In this document: one piece after another, positions 24,050-34,423 of the stretch
Position numbering within the stretch: the first letter of the stretch is position 1
Layout of the letters: the number at the start of each line of letters is the position of its first letter
Assembly (NCBI GenBank): GCA_947579665.1
Contig: OX388351.1
Span: forward strand, 1,116,001-1,180,000
From: Sympetrum striolatum
Taxonomy: Eukaryota > Arthropoda > Insecta > Odonata > Libellulidae
Reading direction: 5' to 3'
DNA length: 64,000 nt
The notes under the pieces: generated by a model
Database searches by the model: none
What the model saw: only the letters and a program-made list of their open reading frames with translations
Told to the model about the DNA's origin: nothing
Program-made: the position numbers and the translations under genes

Positions 24050-26038
24050 TCGCAGGTAAGCAACAGCAACACTGAGGATACATGGAAATCATTCGTGGAA
24101 ATAATTCATAAATATATAGATTTGTATATACCTTCGAAATACTCTAAAAATGATTGCGAGCCCAGATGGTACGATAAAGAGGTTAGAAGGGCTCTCCGCA
24201 AACAGAGAGATTTGCACGAAAAAGTAAAGGCTTTTACGGGAATAGATCAGCCTGTTCCAAATCCACCACGATCACTATTGCTAGAAAAGCACAAGAAAGC
24301 AAAATGCGACACCAAGCGAGCTATGCGTAACGCCCACAGCAACTTTAAAAATAAAATTCTTGGGGAATGTTTAGAGGAAGACCCTAAAGCTTTCTGGTCC
24401 TACGTTAGAGAGGTACAGGGAAAGATACAAACAGTGAGCTCGATAAGGGATATCGAAGGTAACATTACTTGCGATTCGAAGAGGAAAGCGAATATTCTAA
24501 ACGAATTTTACCAAAGCGTATTCACATCAGATTGTAACATAGAGATCCTCCCTAAGGTTAATATACTGGATTTCATGCCAAATATAACTTTCACGACAGA
24601 CGGTATAGTTAAAATATTACGCAAAATTAAGCCAAATAAGTCGCCAGGGCCAGAAGGCATCCCAGCAAGAGTGTTTAAAGAACTGGCAGAAAGCGTCGCC
24701 CCTTATCTCAAAATTATGTTTTGTAAATCGATAAATGAAGGTAGGGTCCCATCCGATTGGAAATTAGCTAATATTACTCCTGTTTACAAAAGCGGATTAA
24801 AGGAGGACCCAGGAAATTATAGACCCATATCATTAACTTCGCTGTCCGGAAAGGTAATGGAAGATATCGTCGTAAGCTCACTCATGGGATCTTTAGATAG
24901 AAATGAATTCCTCGACGCGAACCAGCATGATTTTCGAAAGTCCCGATCATGTGAAACCCAACTTGCTCTATTTGTACACGATATCTTAAAGTCGGCCGAA
25001 AGTAAAAAGCAAGTGGACGCTATTTTCCTAGATTTCAAAAAAGCATTCGATAGAGTACCCCACTACAAACTAATTTACAAACTTAAACTAGCGGGCATTA
25101 ACAAGGAAGTAGTCGACTGGGTTAAGGATTTTCTCTACGAGAGGGAACAACAAGTTGTACTGGATGGCGTTAGCTCAAATAGAGTCAAAGTTACCTCTGA
25201 CGTACCTCAAGGCAGTGTAATTGGACCTCTTCTTTTCCTTATTTATATCAATGACTTGAGTGACGAGATAGTTAGCAATGTGAGGATATTTGCGGATGAC
25301 TCGGTTATATATAGGGAAATAACAAACGGGGAAGACCGGACATCTCTCTCAAACGATTTAGTTCTCTTCCAAAGGTGGTGCGAAAAATGGGAATTAGATA
25401 TTAACGTAGGTAAATGCCCCGTAGTTAATTTCTTCGAAAAGAAAAAATTGAGTACAAATCACCCGTACAAAATTAATGGAATTAGTATCAAAGTAGTAGA
25501 TACAGTTGAATATCTCGGGATCAACATTACTAATAACTTAAATTGGAGCACGCATATTCGAAAAATCTGCTGCAAAGCAGGTAAAAGGCTTGGCTTTGTA
25601 AAGCCTATTGTCGGTAAATACGATGAAAAGGTGAGAGAGCGATGTTATTTTACTTTGGTCAGACCCCTTCTGGAATATGCGGCAAGTATATGGGATCCGG
25701 CGGATGTAACGTGTACTCGCGAACTCGAGAAAGTGCAGCGTAAAGCGGTTCGTTTTTATAAGAAATGCTACGATAAAAAAGCAAGCGTTAAAACAATGCT
25801 CTCAGATGTATCTTGGGAATCCTTGAAAGAAAGGAGATTGGAAGCTAGGCTGCGATTGCTTAATAAATTCAGGGAAACTACATTTTCGGAAGATACAATC
25901 GGTATCATGCAACCCCCCTGCTACCTCGGTCGATCCGATAATGACCGTAAGTTAAGAGAAATAGATGCTAGGACGAATCGTTTTAAAAATTCATTCTTTC
26001 CGCGAACGATACGTGACAATAACCGAATAAGGAAGTAG
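24050..26038 (+). CDS. LINE reverse transcriptase (ORF2 remnant, catalytic core intact)
   Basis: The frame is open from the codon after the stop at 24047-24049 to the TAG ending at 26038. The GTG at 24095 is not a eukaryotic start, so this is the tail of a longer ORF2. Residues below count from 24095. In order it shows the fingers-entry motif NKSPGPEGIP (181-190), NYRPISLTSLSGK (241-253), QHDFRKSRSCETQL (277-290), the first catalytic block FLDFKKAFDRVP with Asp313 (311-322), VPQGSVIGPLLFLIYINDL (370-388), and the FADD box with Asp401 and Asp402. A YLGINI thumb segment (473-478) and a C-terminal region ending NSFFPRTIRDNNRIRK follow. The product copies the element's RNA at a nicked target. All three catalytic aspartates are present over 647 codons without a break, so the insertion looks fairly young. 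The variant QHD where QHG is usual and the lost endonuclease are the visible defects. Confidence 0.93.
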   Translation, partial: SQVSNSNTEDTWKSFVEIIHKYIDLYIPSKYSKNDCEPRWYDKEVRRALRKQRDLHEKVKAFTGIDQPVPNPPRSLLLEKHKKAKCDTKRAMRNAHSNFKNKILGECLEEDPKAFWSYVREVQGKIQTVSSIRDIEGNITCDSKRKANILNEFYQSVFTSDCNIEILPKVNILDFMPNITFTTDGIVKILRKIKPNKSPGPEGIPARVFKELAESVAPYLKIMFCKSINEGRVPSDWKLANITPVYKSGLKEDPGNYRPISLTSLSGKVMEDIVVSSLMGSLDRNEFLDANQHDFRKSRSCETQLALFVHDILKSAESKKQVDAIFLDFKKAFDRVPHYKLIYKLKLAGINKEVVDWVKDFLYEREQQVVLDGVSSNRVKVTSDVPQGSVIGPLLFLIYINDLSDEIVSNVRIFADDSVIYREITNGEDRTSLSNDLVLFQRWCEKWELDINVGKCPVVNFFEKKKLSTNHPYKINGISIKVVDTVEYLGINITNNLNWSTHIRKICCKAGKRLGFVKPIVGKYDEKVRERCYFTLVRPLLEYAASIWDPADVTCTRELEKVQRKAVRFYKKCYDKKASVKTMLSDVSWESLKERRLEARLRLLNKFRETTFSEDTIGIMQPPCYLGRSDNDRKLREIDARTNRFKNSFFPRTIRDNNRIRK

Positions 26039-26063
26039 TATAGATTCAACTGGTGTTTACACC

Positions 26064-26095
26064 CCCTGCCACACGCCGAAAGGCGGCTTGCAGGG
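26064..26095 (+). other. LINE 3'-end hairpin with GAAA loop
   Basis: Outer stem CCCTGC (26064-26069) pairs with GCAGGG (26090-26095). Inner stem CGCC (26074-26077) pairs with GGCG (26082-26085) around a GAAA tetraloop, with a small internal loop between the stems. It lies between the RT stop and the GATGTA tail. Such 3' stem-loops are commonly the template-recognition site of the element's own reverse transcriptase; that role is inferred. Confidence 0.7.
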
Positions 26096-26131
26096 TATTA
26101 ATGTTGATGTAGATGTAGATGTATATTAGGT

Positions 26132-27785
26132 ACGATCCCGCTATTTCCATACGTATCTCTAACAACTATGAAAAGTGCTTTCTCACGAAGCGTAAGTATC
26201 CGTAATTATCGGCTTAGCTGATTTCAATGATCTCGTTCATTTCAATCTATTGAATTCGGTTCTTTGTTTTCTGCGGTGAATCCGATGCCCTGCCCACGGC
26301 TTGAGCATGTCAATAAAATTTCCTATCGACAATCTGTTTCCACAGCGGCTTGTTTTATCAGCTGGATGCTTCGTTATCATAATGTACTCCAATTGGTCGT
26401 TAGAATGTAACACAAGCTTCCCCGAGGCCTATTGGCCAAAAGCCAAACAATGAGGTCACCGATGTTTACCTATAACTTTTGTATAATTAGATTCTTGCGA
26501 TTTAAAGTCGCTTAAGAACGTATCGCTCCATAGAATATCCTATTATGAGCTAGGCTATGATAATTTTAACTCGAAAATTATCTAGAATAATATCGCATCG
26601 TCTATGAGCAATATGCCTCTGTTTAGCATAGTCTCATTTTCTTTTATGGACCATTAAATACGTTAACAGAGTCGAAAATATGTAGGCATAATGGCGTTCG
26701 TCTTTTTTCATACTATGATAAAACACTACCATATAAGGATAATTCGGTACAGAATTTCTTCCGTCTCCAAATTCCTACAGTGCTCAAAATCTAATAACTT
26801 GCAACAAAACTAACATATTCTTTTAACGATCAAATATAGTTTTCTTCGAATATGTTTTGATGAATCTTGTTATTTTACACGTGAATTTCCGCTTCAACCA
26901 AATAAAATCAGAGAAAAAATTTTAATTTCAAACAATTCGTTCGTAAAATTCGAACATACATCAAAAATTTCTTTTTCATTGAAAAGCTATGATAGCCATT
27001 GATATGCATTTGAATTTCAACTGATGAATATATTCATGAAGAAAGGGTATTTATATCACATTAATAAATAATTTTGGCAATAAAAAGGGGAAAGAAATGT
27101 TTTATACGCAAGAAAACAGATATATTTTGTATTTCATTCCACTATTCATTTAGAGATGATTTTTATAAATTGACCCGCATTACCGGAATAATAGGGAGGC
27201 ATACATCTCCCTGTTGATGGATAGGAAAAATATTAATGCAAGAGATGCAAAGAAAACTGAAAAACTACTCAAACGCTACATATAATCATAATCATCAATA
27301 ATGGTGCAACTGTTTCAATATAAGTCGTCCAATGTATTGTATACGGTTTTTTAGACGCACGCGAACTTTGAAAAGATTATCCTATACGAGAACAATAACT
27401 CACGTATTTTGCAATTTGATTGAATTTTGGCTTTTTAAAACATTTGGATCCGTACTTGGATATTTTCTGTTAATGACTGACTCTCAATTGGCCTTCTGTC
27501 CATGTTGTCATGACAACTGCGTAATATCTTACTCTACCTTATTTCCGGTTGAGCTTTTCGCGAGACGCTCGATGTGGTTTCATTCATAAATTAATCTCCA
27601 CACGTTTCTCAGCTGTTTTATATCGTTATGAAAGAGAAAGTGAGGATCCGGTCGGAAACGTCATTTTAATAGTTTTATTCGGCTCTAGGCGCGGCTTAAT
27701 ACTAAATTTCAGAGAAGCGTCATAAATCATTCACGTCTTATGGAGATTAATGTTGTCGAAATTAATTTATTTATTCAATTATAGG
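26132..27785. other. Non-coding AT-rich DNA
   Basis: I see no gene or repeat family. An 85-codon frame at 27332-27589 has no recognised domain. Confidence 0.5.
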
Positions 27786-27820
27786 TACTGCAAGTAGGCT
27801 CTAGGCCAGGTGGTACTCAC
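27786..27820 (-). repeat. Short dispersed repeat, copy 1 (AAGTAGGCT...GCCAGGTGG)
   Basis: About 30 bp here, with CAAGTAGGCT and GGCCAGGTGG, match 38944-38975 with about five differences. In both places an AT-rich stretch with TTATTTATT or TATTATTATT precedes it on the plus strand. On the minus strand this would be a 3' tail, suggesting two decayed copies of one LINE or SINE end. The remainder is not alignable by eye. Confidence 0.4.
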
Positions 27821-28730
27821 CTTTTCATAGGGGAAGAAAATACGTTACCCTGCCTCACCCCAGTTGAGAGGAAAACCACCAAAAACCTCCCAAAGGCAGT
27901 AAATCATATAATTCGCAATTAAATTTATACGATTAAAGCATACAAGTAATTGCTATATACAATAATGCAATTAAAAACATTTAAAATTAATAGTTACAAT
28001 ATTGCCTATAATATTACAAACAATTATAACTAGATAAGAGATAATATATGTAAGTAGTAGAGAATATATAGGTAAAACATTGCTGAATATATACAATTAT
28101 TTATAAGCTATTACTACGGATTTTCTATTAAATTGTTGACATTTTTTGGCATTGGAATGAGAACTTCTCCAGGTAAAATATGGATAAGTATTCTATTTAT
28201 GTTTGCTTTCATCCCAAGGATGAACAGACTTGAGAAAATATTTGACAAAGCCGGGATTCGAACCCGGATTGCCGTTTTCCCAGTTGATTTTTGTGATTTT
28301 TGAATATTTCTTTTTTTTTCATATCCACTCTTCCATGAAAATTTTCCTAAGCGCGCGATCTTATCATGCGAAGACACCTTTCCTTGTTTGTTTTTATCCT
28401 ATTGTTTATTTATTTTTCTGGAGTAATCTTCACGGATTGTCCCACTTTGTTTATCAATGAGTAAAACGAAGGACACAAACATGATACAACTCAGTTGGCA
28501 ATATTTGGATCCAAGAGTTTTGTCTTAAGGGGTGCTATTCCTCCAACTTGGGTGTAAAGTTGTACTCTAAATTCACGCTAAAATGCATTAATTCTTTGAT
28601 TCTCTCCAACGCTCTTTTGAAGATAAGAATATGAATTTAGCCAAACCTACAAGTAAATATTATTTTTGTTTGAAAGTATTTAATGAAAGCAATCATTGAA
28701 CGATAAACTTTACAGAAATAAATTTATGTA
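27821..28730. other. Non-coding DNA with a tRNA T-arm-like fragment
   Basis: The only motif seen is at 28249-28275. On the minus strand it carries GGGTTCGAATCCCGGC, matching a tRNA T-arm or pol III box B. No box A or cloverleaf lies in the expected position, so it is at most a SINE fragment. Otherwise AT-rich non-coding sequence. Confidence 0.45.
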
Positions 28731-28807
28731 CAGTCCTGGCCAAAATTAATGCAGCACCGGCCGTAAGGATCGCTAGGGAGGTGCTGCGTTAATTTTAGCC
28801 AGGAGTG
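28731..28807. mobile_element. Tc1/mariner-type MITE, 77 bp
   Basis: The left end begins CAGTCCTGGCCAAAATTAAT and the right end is its reverse complement over about 28 bp with three differences. TA dinucleotides flank both ends (28729-28730 and 28808-28809), the target duplication of Tc1/mariner elements. Starting with CAGT inside TA is typical of Tc1-like termini. Only about 20 bases separate the arms, so the element is nearly all inverted repeat. It has no coding capacity and would need a transposase supplied elsewhere. Confidence 0.82.
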
Positions 28808-28849
28808 TACCTCAATATCAGATTAATGGAGGAATTTTGCAAAAACGGA

Positions 28850-29483
28850 AACGAGCTTCGAAAAATATAGCTCGACTTTCGGTTAACCGATTTACTCCAA
28901 AAACTAATCAACTCTAAGGACACCAACCAAAGTGCTATGAATAAAATTTGGTGATGATACGACAAATAGTTTTCATGTTAGAGCGCCCACAAAGTACATA
29001 ATCAGCTACTTCCGGTTTATCGGTATTTCACAAATAACTCCTAAAAAATCTGTGATGCAAAAATATGTTTCACACAAAAGTTGTAGAAAATTACATTTTC
29101 TAAAACATTTTTTATAATAAATTATACCTAATATAATATTTATGGAGATATTTTTCAAAAACAGAAATTCACTTCGAAGAATAAAGCTTGGCTTCCGCAT
29201 AACCAATTTACATAAGAAATTAATCAACTCAGACAGCACTCATCACAATGCTATATATGAAGTGTGGCATTGATACAACTAATACCTTTTACGTTAGAGC
29301 GCTGACAATAAAACTCACATACACACACACATAAACACATACACGCAAACACACAGACATCATGCCGAAAATGGTCAAAACGGTTTCTAGGGACCCCAAA
29401 ACATGTATTTCCGTAGAAATCTTGAAGTCAATTTTTTTACATGAAAACAATACTTTCTCTTGACTACCAATATGGAGAAAGTA
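28850..29483 (+). repeat. Unclassified interspersed repeat, copy 1, with internal modules
   Basis: This shares features in the same order with 53338-53950: AATAACTCCTAAA, CAAACAAAAGTTGTAG-like text, AGAGCGCC/TAACAA, a run of CACACAGACA units, a CTAGGGACC/GGGCCC-like block, and a 3' end ACAATA...TTTCTC followed by GGAGAAAGTAAAA. Within this copy the block 28850-28990 is repeated in diverged form at 29150-29290, both ending GTTAGAGCGC. The terminal inverted pairing TTTCTC/GAGAAA before GTAAAA resembles a retroelement 3' hairpin. No reverse transcriptase or transposase remains, so the family is left open. Confidence 0.6.
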
Positions 29484-29974
29484 AAAGCATGGACGATTAA
29501 GCGCCAGTAGCAAACCTATACAGTAGCATACCAGTGTCGACAGTGATCAATAGTAAATTAGAGAATTAAATAATTTTCAAATCGGTCCGAAAATTTTTAT
29601 ATGAAAATATTAATTAAAAAAAATTAAGCTCATTGTACTTTATTTAAATAAATATGTCTTTAATGTTGAAGTAGATATTTTTGATACTAATGTACAAGAA
29701 AAAATAGGAAATATCTTAATGTATGAAAATGGAACCAAGGAATTTCTTTCAAACCATTCGGTCAACTATCGAAGAGCTATAAATGGTAAAAAATATCATA
29801 CAATTGTTTTTACAAAATTTTAATAATAAGAAGAAGGGGTCAAAGAATAATTAGGTAGAGGTTGCAGGGAGTGATGCTATTTCAAGCGAACTCTCAACCG
29901 AGGAAAAGCTGTGAAACATGAGGAATAATGGATAATAATGAGATATAGGCATAAGAAGCTGCAAAGGGCCAAAC
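29484..29974. other. Non-coding AT-rich DNA
   Basis: No gene or clear repeat was seen. The RTE-like LINE homology begins near the end of this interval. Confidence 0.5.
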
Positions 29975-32125
29975 TGTGACTCGGGTCATTAACAATTTAA
30001 ATCAAGAGTAAGGGGGAGAATAATTAAAACAGAAAAAAGGTCCAGATATAGTTAAGAGAATAAGGGACACAGATTAGTTAAATGAAGACTAGGAAGTCAC
30101 GAAGCAAAACCAAAAAGGATTAGCTAGTAAAATTCAAACCAACAGCCAAAGAAAAATCTTATAACATAAACATAGATAAATATTGGGAAAAACTAGGAAA
30201 AGCAATCAAAGAAGCTGTGGAAGAAACAATTGGAGGAAATGAGAGAATAATATATGCTAACTGGTTTGACAACGAGAGTGCCCAAATTATACAGGAGAAG
30301 AATAAAGCTAGAGAAAGGATGATAAGAAAAGAAACCAGAATGAACACTGAAAGATACCAAGAAATGAGGAAGGCAGCTAATAGGATATACAAGAAAAAAG
30401 GAGAAAACGAAGAACAGCTAGAAAATATAGAAGACTACGGAAAACAGAATGAACGGAGATAGTTCTACGAAGTTCTAGAAAAAGTAAAAAGGGGATACCA
30501 ACCAAGTATGGAAGGATTTAAAAATACAGAGGGAAATTTAGTCGAATAAGAGAATAAAATTCTGGAAAGATTGGTAGAACATTTCAAAGAACTTCTCTGT
30601 ACCGAAGATAAAGAGAGAGTAACAACTGAGGAAAATAACAAGCTAAGGAAAGAATCAAATATAAAGGAAAATTGCTCAGAATTAAACCCACTAGACAGGA
30701 AAATGCACAATGCATACAAAAAATAAAAAAATGATAAATCTCCAGGGAAAAAAATATTGCAGCAGAGCTATTAAAATGTGGAGAAGATATAATGAGTGAT
30801 GCCATACATAAACTTAGATGTATATAATAGGAAACAGAAAAATGCCAGAAGGACTGAGCATGGGAATCCTAAGCCCAATATATAGAAAGGGAAATAAACT
30901 GATCCTCCAGAAATATAAATGGATAATACTGTTCAATATAGAATATGAAATACTCTCCAGCATCATAAAAGAAAGGCTGAAAGTAGGAACTGGGAGTATA
31001 ATTGGAGATTCCCTGTGTAGAATTAGATCTAATAGAAGTACAATAGACCAACTATTTGTAATCAGACAAATTTTAGATTAATACTAAGATCATAATGTTG
31101 AACTGCATATGTAATTGTTGATTTTAGAAAAGCATTTCATGGTATAAGCAGAATCAAATTCTGAGAAGCAACGGAGGACATGGAAATTCCATCCAAAATA
31201 ATTATATTGATTCAAATGACATTGAAGAATAGCATGGCTAAAGTAAAAATACATAATAAAATGAATTTGAATTTAGCACTGGGATAAAGCAAGGAGATGG
31301 CCTATGGGCCACACTGTTTATTCTAGGATTACACAAAGCTGAAGAAAAAATAGATCAAAGAGGAACAATATTTAACAATTTAAGAGAAAGAAGCAAGCAA
31401 AATGGGATTGATAGTTAATACCAGTAAAACTAAATATATGTTTATGTACTCATCTGGCAAACCTAGAGTCACCCACGATTTGGAGATAAAATTTGAAGGT
31501 GTGGAAGAAATTATAATCTAGAATATATTACTTACAAAAAAAGCCTAATATGAATAAATGAAAGAATACAAGAAAGGAATAAAACTTACTTTGCAAATAT
31601 AAAGATACTCAAGAGGAAGTTATTAAACAGAAACACTTAAATACAAATATATAAACCAATTAACCAGACCAGTATTTACCTATGGAGCATAAAAATGGAC
31701 ACTAACAATCACACAAGAGTATGGCCCTGGTAAGATTTTCAAGCAGACTATTGCTGAGAGCATATGGACCTGTTATTGAGAATGGATTATGGCAAAGGAG
31801 AACCAAAGAGGAGTTAAAGACAATAATGAATTGGGGAAGATGTAGTTATTTCCTAAAATCTTTGAGAATATAATGGTTGGACCATGTGGAAAGGATGCAT
31901 GAAACAACAATGCCTAATAAGGTGATAGAAGGGAGACTGTATGTCACTAGATGGATAGGAAGGTCCACATTGAGATGGCTATTTCATAAACGACATAAAG
32001 AAGATGAAAGTTAGATGACAGAGAAGAGGAGGTTGATCGGGGTAGAAGCTCACATATGGCTGTAGCTCCAAAGAGAGAGTTTGCCTATAAATTGGAATGT
32101 AAGGACCATTTTTAGTGACTTCTAA
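29975..32125 (+). pseudogene. Decayed RTE-like LINE ORF (endonuclease end plus reverse transcriptase), copy 1
   Basis: Many stops and frameshifts interrupt it, but the order of motifs is that of a non-LTR endonuclease-reverse transcriptase polyprotein. A CDSGH string at 29977-29991 is a likely remnant of the endonuclease SDH box. Next come NWFDNESAQIIQEKNKARER near 30258, ELLCTEDKERVTTEENNK near 30590, and an RT block from about 30850: SPIYRKGNKLILQKYKW, ILSSIIKERLK, then a decayed CGFRPNRST-like RSNRSTIDQLFVIRQIL. Further on are VNxSKTKYMFM-like text near 31420 and GRSTLRWL near 31960. The last two are usual near the C-terminus of this class. The catalytic aspartate boxes are damaged. The copy is old, inactive, and partly repeated at 33119-34390. 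I favour an RTE-like clade but cannot exclude a relative. Confidence 0.75.
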
Positions 32126-33118
32126 TAAGTGGGGAAAAATATATTAAATATTATCACACTTTCTATGCCTTGTTTAATATTTTGTATCTATATATAATTT
32201 GAATCAGATTATATAATATTAACATAAGTATACCATACAACAATTTAAAACCAGGAACTAACAGATGAGCCAGGAAAGGCTCACGTGGACCTTATCCTGT
32301 TTTTCCTGACTTTTCTTGTAATTATTAATTCATTCTTTATTTTTCATAATATTTTATTTGACGATAGTACTTTTCTTTTTACCAATTTACGTTTTATTTA
32401 AGATTATTTGTACAATAACTATAACATGTATTAAGTGTAATGATAATAAAATAATATATTATACAAAAAATAGCACTTTGAATTTAGTGTTTCATGTCAA
32501 AATAAAATCTACATACATTGTAGTACATTTCATATTAATGAAAATTAAATGTATTTAAAAATCGCTTTTTAAACAATACCGCTTATCGGAAATCAAAGTT
32601 TACATAAAAAATTTCTACAATAAAAAGTTTATTCCAAAATTTTTTCCAATCAAGAAAATACCAAGAAAACGACTGGAGTAGTCGTGATAGTAGTCAAAAT
32701 AAAACCCTTTTTTCATTATAACCATATTTCATTTAAAAGAACAAAAAGGTATATTTGAAAATCGTGTTTTAAATTATATCGCTCACCGGAGTAAATAATT
32801 TCAATCAAAGCTTCCTAATTAAATATCGAGAAAATACCCGAAAAACGACTTTCGTAGTGCTGTCAAATGAAAGTCTATTTTCACTATTATCAACTTTAAT
32901 TTAAAAAACAAACGGATGTACCTAAAAATCTTATTTTAAATAATAGTGCTTTCCAGACGCAATGTTTTAATTAGATTGTGTGGATATATAATCAAAAGAA
33001 TAGCAGTTTGACTCCATCACAGCCACATTCATTTAAACAACTATTATGATGAAGTTAAAATAAATAGATTTCAGTCGTTTTTCTAGATAAAACTATACAA
33101 CAGGTATAAGCAATTTAT
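30170..33118 (+). repeat. Direct tandem duplication, unit 1
   Basis: Sequence from about 30170 to 33118 recurs as 33119-35440. The unit starts inside the LINE (GGAAAGCAATCAAAGAAGC at 30197 and 33144) and runs through the LINE 3' end. It then covers about 1 kb of AT-rich non-LINE sequence to the common end CTAGATAAAACTATACAACA (33091 and 35408). The units differ at roughly one base in ten by eye. Because the junction cuts the LINE and the non-LINE flank is included, this is duplication of genomic DNA after LINE insertion, not two insertions. Confidence 0.85.
32548..33000 (+). repeat. Nested imperfect repeat of about 170-200 bp, three copies (also in unit 2)
   Basis: Similar phrases start at about 32548 (AAAATCGCTTTTTAAACAAT then ACCGCTTATCGG), 32757 (AAAATCGTGTTTTAAATTAT then ATCGCTCACCGG) and 32923 (AAAAATCTTATTTTAAATAA then GTGCTTTCCAG). 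Each is followed by variants of GAAAATACC..GAAAAACGACT..GTAGT and an AT-rich run. The same three modules occur in duplication unit 2 at about 34850-35270, so they predate the larger duplication. Their nature is unknown. Confidence 0.65.
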
Positions 33119-34390
33119 ATAGAAAAAGAATGGGAAAAATAGGGAAAGCAATCAAAGAAGCTGTGGAAGAAACAATAGGAGAAAAGAAGAGAATAATACA
33201 TGCTAACTGGTTTGGGAACGACTGTGCCCAAATTACACAGGAGAAGAATAAAGCTAGAGAAAGGATGATAAGAAAAGAAACCAGAATGAACACTGAAATA
33301 TACCAACAGATGAGGAAGGAAGCAAAAAGGGTATGCAAGAAAAAAGGAAAAAATGAAAAACAGCTAGAGAATATAGAAGAATACAGCAAACAGAATGAAT
33401 AGAGATAGTTCTACTAAGTCTTAGGAAAGGTGAAAAGAGGATACCAAAAAAAATGGACGGATTTAAAAATATGGAGGGAAATTAAATCCGAAAAGAAAAT
33501 TAAGTTCTGGAAAGACTTGTAGAACATTTCAAAGAACTTCTCTGTAACGAAGATAAAGAGAGAGTAACAATTGAGGAAAATGACAATTTAAGAAAAGAAT
33601 CAAATATAAAGAAAAATTGCTCAGAATTAAACCCACTATACAGGAAAATGCACAATGCATACAAAAAATAAAAAAATGATAAAGCACTAGGGAAAAAAAT
33701 ATTGCAGCAGAGCTAGTAAAATATGGAGGAGGTATAATGAGTGATGCTATACATAAACTTAGTTGTATAATATAGGAAACAGAAAAATGTCTGCAGGATA
33801 GATCATGGGAATCCTAATCCCAATGTATAGAAGAGGAAGTAAACTGGTTCTCGAGAAATATAGATGGATAATACTGTTCAATATAGAATATGAAATACTC
33901 TCCAGCATCATAAAAGAAAGGCTGAAAGTAATAACTGAGAGGATAATTGGAGAACCTCAGTGTGGGAGTAGATCAAATAGAAGTACAATAGACCAACTAT
34001 TTATAATCAGACAAATTTTATATAAATGCTATGTTCATAATGTTGAACTATATCTGTTACTGTAGATTTTAGACAAGCATTTGATAGTATAAACAGGATC
34101 AAACTCTTTTAGAAGCAATGGAAATTGAATCCAAATAATTATATTGATTCAAATGACATTGAAGAAGAGCATTGCTAAAGTAAAAATACATATTCATATA
34201 TATATAATGAATTTGAATTCAGCAATGGGATAAAGCAAGGAGATGGCCTATGGGCCACATTGTTTATCCTAAGATTACACAAAGCTGAAGAAAAAATAGA
34301 TCAAAGAGGAACAATATTTAACAAATAAAGAGAAAGAAGCAAACAAAATGGGTTTGATAGTTAATACCAGTAAAAATAAATATATGCTTA
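33119..34390 (+). pseudogene. Decayed RTE-like LINE ORF, copy 2 (duplicate, truncated both ends)
   Basis: This is the duplicate of the reverse-transcriptase region of copy 1. An open stretch at 33130-33402 gives NWFGNDCAQITQEKNKARER and onward. A second at 33805-34065 gives MGILIPMYRRGSKLVLEKYR, then ILSSIIKERLK and CGSRSNRSTIDQLFIIRQIL. The latter is closer to the usual CGFRPxRSTTDQ motif than copy 1, where the cysteine and glycine context has decayed. Stops and frameshifts lie between these stretches, and the C-terminal part was deleted. It is inactive. Confidence 0.72.
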
Positions 34391-34392
34391 AC

Positions 34393-34423
34393 TTTGAAGT
34401 GACTTCTAATAAGTCACTTCAAA
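34393..34423. other. Perfect 13-bp hairpin at the deletion junction of unit 2
   Basis: TTTGAAGTGACTT (34393-34405) and AAGTCACTTCAAA (34411-34423) are exact reverse complements around CTAAT. Unit 1 has only the centre of this (AGTGACTTCTAATAAGT) without the perfect arms. The hairpin sits exactly where the ~670-bp deletion ends. Confidence 0.8.

Larger units (their letters stand above)
23930..26131 (+). mobile_element. 5'-truncated L2/CR1-type LINE
   Basis: A non-LTR retrotransposon copy that retains the region after the endonuclease, the whole reverse transcriptase and the 3' terminus. The first recognisable homology, in the same frame as the RT, is SKYKKPKRKIYLYSRANFEE at 23951-24010, the linker found between endonuclease and RT. 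It is followed by one stop at 24047-24049. After the RT stop at 26038 comes a short 3' region with a hairpin (26064-26095) and a tail of GATGTA units at about 26104-26131, typical of L2/CR1-like elements that end in a microsatellite rather than poly(A). The 5' junction is approximate. I could not define a target duplication. The upstream endonuclease is absent, so this copy could not move by itself. Confidence 0.88.

Noticed and set aside
24817..25038. Minus-strand frame inside the LINE
   Set aside because: It is a shadow of the reverse-transcriptase frame on the plus strand.
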